Source: Nocardioides allogilvus (GTDB lineage Bacteria; Actinomycetota; Actinomycetes; Propionibacteriales; Nocardioidaceae). Taken from it: 64,000 nucleotides of DNA. Positions 60,853 to 64,000 of this stretch are shown here, piece by piece. The notes under the pieces were generated by a model. It was given only the letters and a program-made list of their open reading frames with translations. It was not told the DNA's origin and did not search any database. The translations under genes were made by a program, and so were the position numbers. Positions within the stretch are counted from its first letter, which is position 1. Each line of letters begins with the position of its first letter. The DNA is taken from assembly GCF_003047285.1 (NCBI RefSeq), contig NZ_PZYX01000008.1, forward strand, positions 113,227 to 177,226. Direction: 5' to 3'.

Positions 60853-61254
60853 TCAGTAGGACTTGCCCTCCGCGTAGCGCTGACGACGCGAGGCTCGTCC
60901 CCTGCCCCGGTTGCGCGCCTTGAAGGTGGGGAGCTGAGAATCGCAATTGGGGCAGATGAGTCTCAGGTTCTCGCGATGGTTGTTCTCTGAGTCGCCGTCG
61001 ATGTGATCGAGGACGAATCGCAGCTCGAGGTTGTTCCACTCGGTGCCGCCCGCGCAGATGGCGCAGCGGCCGCCCTGGTCAGCCAGGAGGTAGGTCCGGA
61101 TGTAGTGGCCGATCCCCGATGCCGGCGTGCCGATCCCGGTGGCGAGCCAGCGAGCGACGTTCTGGGATCGCTCCATCGCGCGCTGGCAGCGATTGCTGCA
61201 GAAGACCTTCTGGTGTCGCTTCGTCAGCTCGACACCGCATCCGAGACATGTCAT
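60853..61254 (-). CDS. Small HNH nuclease with N-terminal zinc finger
   Basis: A 133-residue protein. The N-terminus has a C-x2-C and C-x3-C pair (CLGCGVEL, FCSNRC) like a zinc knuckle. The HNH core is CAICAGG, LDHIDGDSENNHRENLRLICPNCDSQ (split here by role: H-I-D-G-D, then N-H, then C-x2-C). The C-terminus is arginine-rich. It could cut or nick DNA; it resembles stand-alone HNH proteins of phage and bacterial genomes. ATG 61254 is six bases after TACCTT. It sits 32 bp from the 3' end of tRNA-Thr. Confidence 0.82.
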   Translation of the reverse strand: MTCLGCGVELTKRHQKVFCSNRCQRAMERSQNVARWLATGIGTPASGIGHYIRTYLLADQGGRCAICAGGTEWNNLELRFVLDHIDGDSENNHRENLRLICPNCDSQLPTFKARNRGRGRASRRQRYAEGKSY

Positions 61255-61260
61255 GCCGGG

Positions 61261-61266
61261 AAGGTA
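61261..61266 (-). promoter_or_regulatory. Leaderless -10 element TACCTT
   Basis: TACCTT ends six bases before ATG 61254. The -35 position would fall within the end of the tRNA gene. Confidence 0.4.
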
Positions 61267-61285
61267 CGGCGGCGCACCGACATCG

Positions 61286-61357
61286 AGCCGCGTGAGAGAT
61301 TCGAACTCTCGCAACCCAATTTACAAGATTGGTGCTCTACCCCTGAGCTAACGCGGC
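61286..61357 (-). tRNA. tRNA-Thr (anticodon TGT)
   Basis: A 72-nt cloverleaf: acceptor GCCGCGT pairs with ACGCGGC; D arm GCTC-AGGGGTA-GAGC; anticodon stem CCAAT/ATTGG with loop CTTGTAA, so the anticodon is TGT (61325-61323); T arm GAGAG-TTCGAAT-CTCTC. The CCA end is not encoded. Confidence 0.95.
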
Positions 61358-61410
61358 GGCGCTGCATGCAGCGGCGCAATCCTAGTCGGAGCGGCTGCGA
61401 GACTTGACCC

Positions 61411-63219
61411 ATGACCCTGCTCCACCAACCCCACCACGACGGCTCGCCGACCTACGTCGACGACGAGGCGCCCCGGCTCGGCGACACGGTCACGGTGCGG
61501 ATGTGCAGCCACGTCGAGGACCCGATCGAGGGTGTCTGGCTGCGCACGACGTACGACGCGGAGCCGGTCTACGTGCCGGCGACGCGCACCACCGAGGGCG
61601 AGGCCGTGTGGTGGGAGTGCGCACTGCTCGTGCACAACCCGGTGACGCACTACCGCTTCCTGATCGCGCGCCCGGACGGGCAGGAGTGGCTGGCGGGCAA
61701 CGGTCTGGTCGACATCGATGCGCCCGACGCGGCAGACTTCAAGCTCACGTCCTACGCCCCCGCCCCGGACTGGGCCCGCGACGGCGTCGTCTACCAGATC
61801 TTCCCCGACCGCTTCGCTCGCTCGGCGGCCGCCGACGAGCGCCCGACGCCCGCCTGGGCGGTCCCGGCTGCCTGGGACGACACCGTCGTCTTCGAGGGCT
61901 CGGATCCGCGCACCCCGGTGCAGTTCTTCGGCGGCGACCTCGACGGCATCACCGACCACCTCGACCACGTCGAGCAGGTGGGCGCCGACATCGTCTACAC
62001 GACCCCGGTCTTCCCCGGCGAGAGCAACCACCGCTACAACGCCACCACGTTCAGCGAGGTCGATCCGTTGCTGGGCGGCGACGCGGCGTACGAACGACTC
62101 AGCAGCGCGGTGCACGCGCGCGGCTGGCGCATCCTCGGCGACCTGACGACCAACCACACGGGCGACACGCACGAGTGGTTCCGCTCGGCGCAGGCCGACC
62201 CGGAGTCGGCGACCCGGACCTACTACTACTTCGAGGACGACGGTTCCTACGCCAACTGGATGGGCCACGGCACGCTGCCGAAGGTCAACCACGGTGATCC
62301 CGACCTGCGCGCGGCGATGGTCGAGGGGCCCGACTCGATCGTCGGGCGCTGGCTGCAGCCGCCCTTCGACGTCGACGGCTGGCGCATCGACGTCGCCAAC
62401 ATGACCGGACGCCTCGGCGCGCTCGATGTCGCTCACGAGGTCGCCCGCGCCGTACGCCGCACGGCGGACTCGCTCCGCGAGGACCCGCTCGTCATCGGCG
62501 AGCACAACCACGACGCGTCAGGCGACGTCGACGGTGACGGCTGGCACGGCACCATGAACTACTCCGGCTTCTCGTGGCCGGTGTGGTCGTGGCTGCGGTC
62601 CCCGGACACGCCCGCGCGAGCGTTCGGGCGACCTGTCCAGGTCGCCCGGCGGTCTGGGCCGGCCGTCGTGGACACGTTCCGCGCCTGGCAGGGCGCCCTC
62701 GGCTGGCAGGCCACGACCGCGAGCTGGAACATCCTCGGCTCCCACGACTCCGCCCGCATCCGCACGATGGTCGGCTCGCCCTCGCTGCACCGCGTGGCGG
62801 CCGGGCTGCAGTTCACGATGCCCGGCGTGCCGATGCTCTTCGCCGGCGACGAGCTCGGCCTGGAGGGCGTCAACGGTGAGGACTCGCGTCGCCCGATGCC
62901 GTGGTCGTCCTCGTCGTCGTGGGACCGGGCAACCCTCGACGTCTATGCATCGCTCGCGCGCGTGCGCCGCAGTCGCGCCGCCCTCCGCCGCGGCGGACAG
63001 CGATGGGCGTACGTCGACGACGACACCATCGCGTTCGTGCGCGAGCACTCCGACGGATCCGTTCTGGTCGTCGCGCGGCGCGCGGCGGGCCCGGCGTTCT
63101 CTCTCCCGCTGACGCTCGGTAGGCATCTGCTGGGGACAGAACCCGGAGATCTCGGTGCGGATGGATCTACGGTCCCCGAGGCCGCCGGCGCCCGCTTGGA
63201 CATCTGGGCGATCGACTAG
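61411..63219 (+). CDS. GH13 alpha-glycosidase (maltodextrin glucosidase/neopullulanase-like)
   Basis: A 602-residue cytosolic enzyme with an N-terminal beta-sandwich (about 10-115) and a GH13 barrel. DLTTNH (244-249) is region I, DGWRIDVAN with nucleophile D327 region II, IGEHNH with E364 region III, and GSHDSAR with H445-D446 region IV. It has no signal peptide. Likely substrates are maltodextrins or related alpha-glucans. ATG 61411 has GAGACT six bases upstream. The stop TAG shares CTAG with the stop of the convergent VOC gene. Confidence 0.9.
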   Translation: MTLLHQPHHDGSPTYVDDEAPRLGDTVTVRMCSHVEDPIEGVWLRTTYDAEPVYVPATRTTEGEAVWWECALLVHNPVTHYRFLIARPDGQEWLAGNGLVDIDAPDAADFKLTSYAPAPDWARDGVVYQIFPDRFARSAAADERPTPAWAVPAAWDDTVVFEGSDPRTPVQFFGGDLDGITDHLDHVEQVGADIVYTTPVFPGESNHRYNATTFSEVDPLLGGDAAYERLSSAVHARGWRILGDLTTNHTGDTHEWFRSAQADPESATRTYYYFEDDGSYANWMGHGTLPKVNHGDPDLRAAMVEGPDSIVGRWLQPPFDVDGWRIDVANMTGRLGALDVAHEVARAVRRTADSLREDPLVIGEHNHDASGDVDGDGWHGTMNYSGFSWPVWSWLRSPDTPARAFGRPVQVARRSGPAVVDTFRAWQGALGWQATTASWNILGSHDSARIRTMVGSPSLHRVAAGLQFTMPGVPMLFAGDELGLEGVNGEDSRRPMPWSSSSSWDRATLDVYASLARVRRSRAALRRGGQRWAYVDDDTIAFVREHSDGSVLVVARRAAGPAFSLPLTLGRHLLGTEPGDLGADGSTVPEAAGARLDIWAID

Positions 63220-63626
63220 TCGCGCGTGGGCCAGACGGGGCTGCCATCGGTCCACACGACGCCCTTGTTGCGGCACAGGCAGAAGGGGTGACCGACCGGG
63301 TCGGTGTAGACGCGGAAGCCGTAGCCGTCGGGATCCGTGCTGTCCCGCTGCACGGTCGCGCCGAGGGCCAGGACACGGCGCTGCTCGGCCTCGATGTCGT
63401 CGACCTCGAAGTCGAGGTGGAACTGCTTGGGGTGCTCATTGTCGGGCCACTGCGGCGCGCGGTAGACCTCCACCTGGATGAAGGCCAGCTCGATCTCGGC
63501 GAGCTGAATGCCGGCCCAGTGCTCGTTGCTGCCAGCCTTGACCGGGAGGCCCGTCACCTCGGAGTAGAACGCCGCCAACTTCATCGTGTCGGGGCAGTCG
63601 ATGATGAAATCGGTGAGTCTCAGCAC
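63216..63626 (-). CDS. VOC family (glyoxalase/dioxygenase fold) protein
   Basis: A 136-residue protein with two beta-alpha-beta-beta-beta units. Features are FIIDCPDTMKLAAFYSEVTG near the start, FHLDFEVDDIEAEQRRVLALG in the middle and YTDPVGHPFCLCR at the end. Candidate metal ligands are H69 and later acidic residues. The group includes glyoxalase- and bleomycin-resistance-like proteins; the substrate is unknown. GTG 63626 is six bases after TAGGAT. Confidence 0.85.
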   Translation of the reverse strand: MLRLTDFIIDCPDTMKLAAFYSEVTGLPVKAGSNEHWAGIQLAEIELAFIQVEVYRAPQWPDNEHPKQFHLDFEVDDIEAEQRRVLALGATVQRDSTDPDGYGFRVYTDPVGHPFCLCRNKGVVWTDGSPVWPTRD

Positions 63627-63632
63627 CCGGCG

Positions 63633-63638
63633 ATCCTA
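63633..63638 (-). promoter_or_regulatory. Leaderless -10 element TAGGAT
   Basis: TAGGAT ends six bases before GTG 63626 of the VOC gene. Confidence 0.4.
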
Positions 63639-63817
63639 GCTGTCACGACTCGCGCGTCGCGCTCGTCAAGCAGGTGTCACCCCGCCCCAACGGAGGTCAC
63701 GACCATGAAGACCATGACCTGACGCCAGCTCGGCGGCCCCTGCAGCCTCGAGCACCGCGGCGAGAGTCGACGACGTCATCAAGGCCCAGGACAGAGGTTG
63801 CCTCGGTGGTCGGGGCG

Positions 63818-63875
63818 GCCCGAAAACTTTCTGAGATTCTTTTCCCCAGGCCCCCGGAATCGGCTGTTTTCGGGC
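63818..63875. repeat. 10-bp inverted repeat before the right-edge gene
   Basis: GCCCGAAAAC (63818-63827) and GTTTTCGGGC (63866-63875) are perfect arms, 38 bp apart. They lie 35 bp upstream of the ATG at 63910. The 283-bp gap holds nothing else that I can support. Confidence 0.6.
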
Positions 63876-63909
63876 TCTGGTTGTCGGTGGTCCCTGCTTG
63901 GCTTCTCGT

Positions 63910-64000
63910 ATGGCGACCACGACCCGCAGCAGCACCGACACCTTGCCGGAGACCCCGGCGCAGGTGCTGGTCGCGCTGCGGGCCGAGCAGGACCAGCGCC
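63910..64000 (+). CDS. Start of a probable DUF222/HNH (13E12-type) protein, partial
   Basis: Thirty codons are visible before the window ends, reading MATTTRSSTDTLPETPAQVL and then VALRAEQDQR. This resembles the opening of DUF222-HNH proteins (the REP13E12 type) that occur in many copies in Nocardioides genomes. The match is short, so the call is tentative. An inverted repeat lies just upstream. Confidence 0.45.
   Translation, partial: MATTTRSSTDTLPETPAQVLVALRAEQDQR

Noticed and set aside
63704..63721. A mini-ORF (five codons) after ACGGAGGTC
   Set aside because: A good ribosome site precedes it, but five codons with no downstream gene in range is not enough to call a leader peptide.
63666..63941. 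A 91-codon minus-strand frame near the right edge
   Set aside because: It has no recognisable domain, crosses the inverted repeat and overlaps the better-supported plus-strand gene start.

Overview
The window looks like chromosome of a high-GC actinobacterium of the Nocardioidaceae type (Nocardioides-like). Reasons: very high G+C with G/C third positions, many GTG starts, 4-bp stop/start overlaps (ATGA, GTGA, TTGA), and actinobacterial families (DUF2530, DUF3027, DUF3263, XPB-type helicase with its helicase-associated partner, SigE-family ECF factor, GGM-tailed GroEL). This is inference from gene content; no rRNA is present. About 62 protein genes and one tRNA fill the 64 kb, and no gap without a gene exceeds 300 bp. 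I saw no IS element, prophage or CRISPR array.

Layout. 1-5.5 kb: NCS2 permease (cut by the window edge), small membrane protein, methyltransferase, DUF3027, MFS transporter, cold-shock protein, and a HAD-LarE fusion. 5.6-7.7 kb: secreted subtilase. 7.7-10.7 kb: phospho-signalling operon (PP2C, FHA, RDD-FHA), divergent from a repair/helicase operon at 10.8-15.8 kb (helicase-associated protein, CGNR regulator, XPB helicase, HD hydrolase). 15.8-20 kb: GntR regulator and a two-gene FtsX-type ABC exporter. 20.0-23.5 kb: an alkB gene behind a perfect LexA box, LemA, DUF2207 protein, lipoprotein.

23.6-33.7 kb: molybdenum hydroxylase region. Structural genes coxS-coxL-coxM-coxG and accessory genes coxD (MoxR), coxE (VWA), xdhC and a MobA-like nucleotidyltransferase lie in two minus-strand operons, with a GAF-domain regulator between them. 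The large subunit has the form II signature AYRGAGR, so its substrate is open. 33.9-35.7 kb: groEL with two CIRCE elements and a strong terminator. 35.7-41.9 kb: SigE-type sigma factor with a membrane protein, ATP-grasp enzyme, O-methyltransferase-like protein, LtrA, LysE and SGNH hydrolase. 42.0-46.2 kb: a ferredoxin-reductase/desaturase pair divergent from two membrane-linked proteins.

46.2-48 kb is the most interesting locus. A SAM-I riboswitch precedes a threonine-synthase-like PLP enzyme, followed 9 bp later by a CysO/MoaD-like sulfur carrier. Ligand control, enzyme and carrier together suggest a sulfur (homocysteine or methionine) role rather than plain threonine synthesis. The aptamer also holds a perfect 10-nt complement of the Shine-Dalgarno region.

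48-52 kb: CDF metal exporter and trehalose synthesis (otsB, otsA). 52-64 kb: glutamate-synthase-like FMN protein, PhaC-like hydrolase, uracil-DNA glycosylase, DODA dioxygenase, an aldehyde dehydrogenase/GMC oxidoreductase operon behind a KstR-like operator, pyridoxal kinase, HNH protein, tRNA-Thr, GH13 glycosidase, VOC protein, and the start of a probable DUF222-type HNH gene.

Two patterns cross the window. At least twelve genes show TANNNT, six bases, then ATG or GTG, the geometry of leaderless transcription. Two families of intergenic repeats sit on gene ends and in three cases supply the stop codon.
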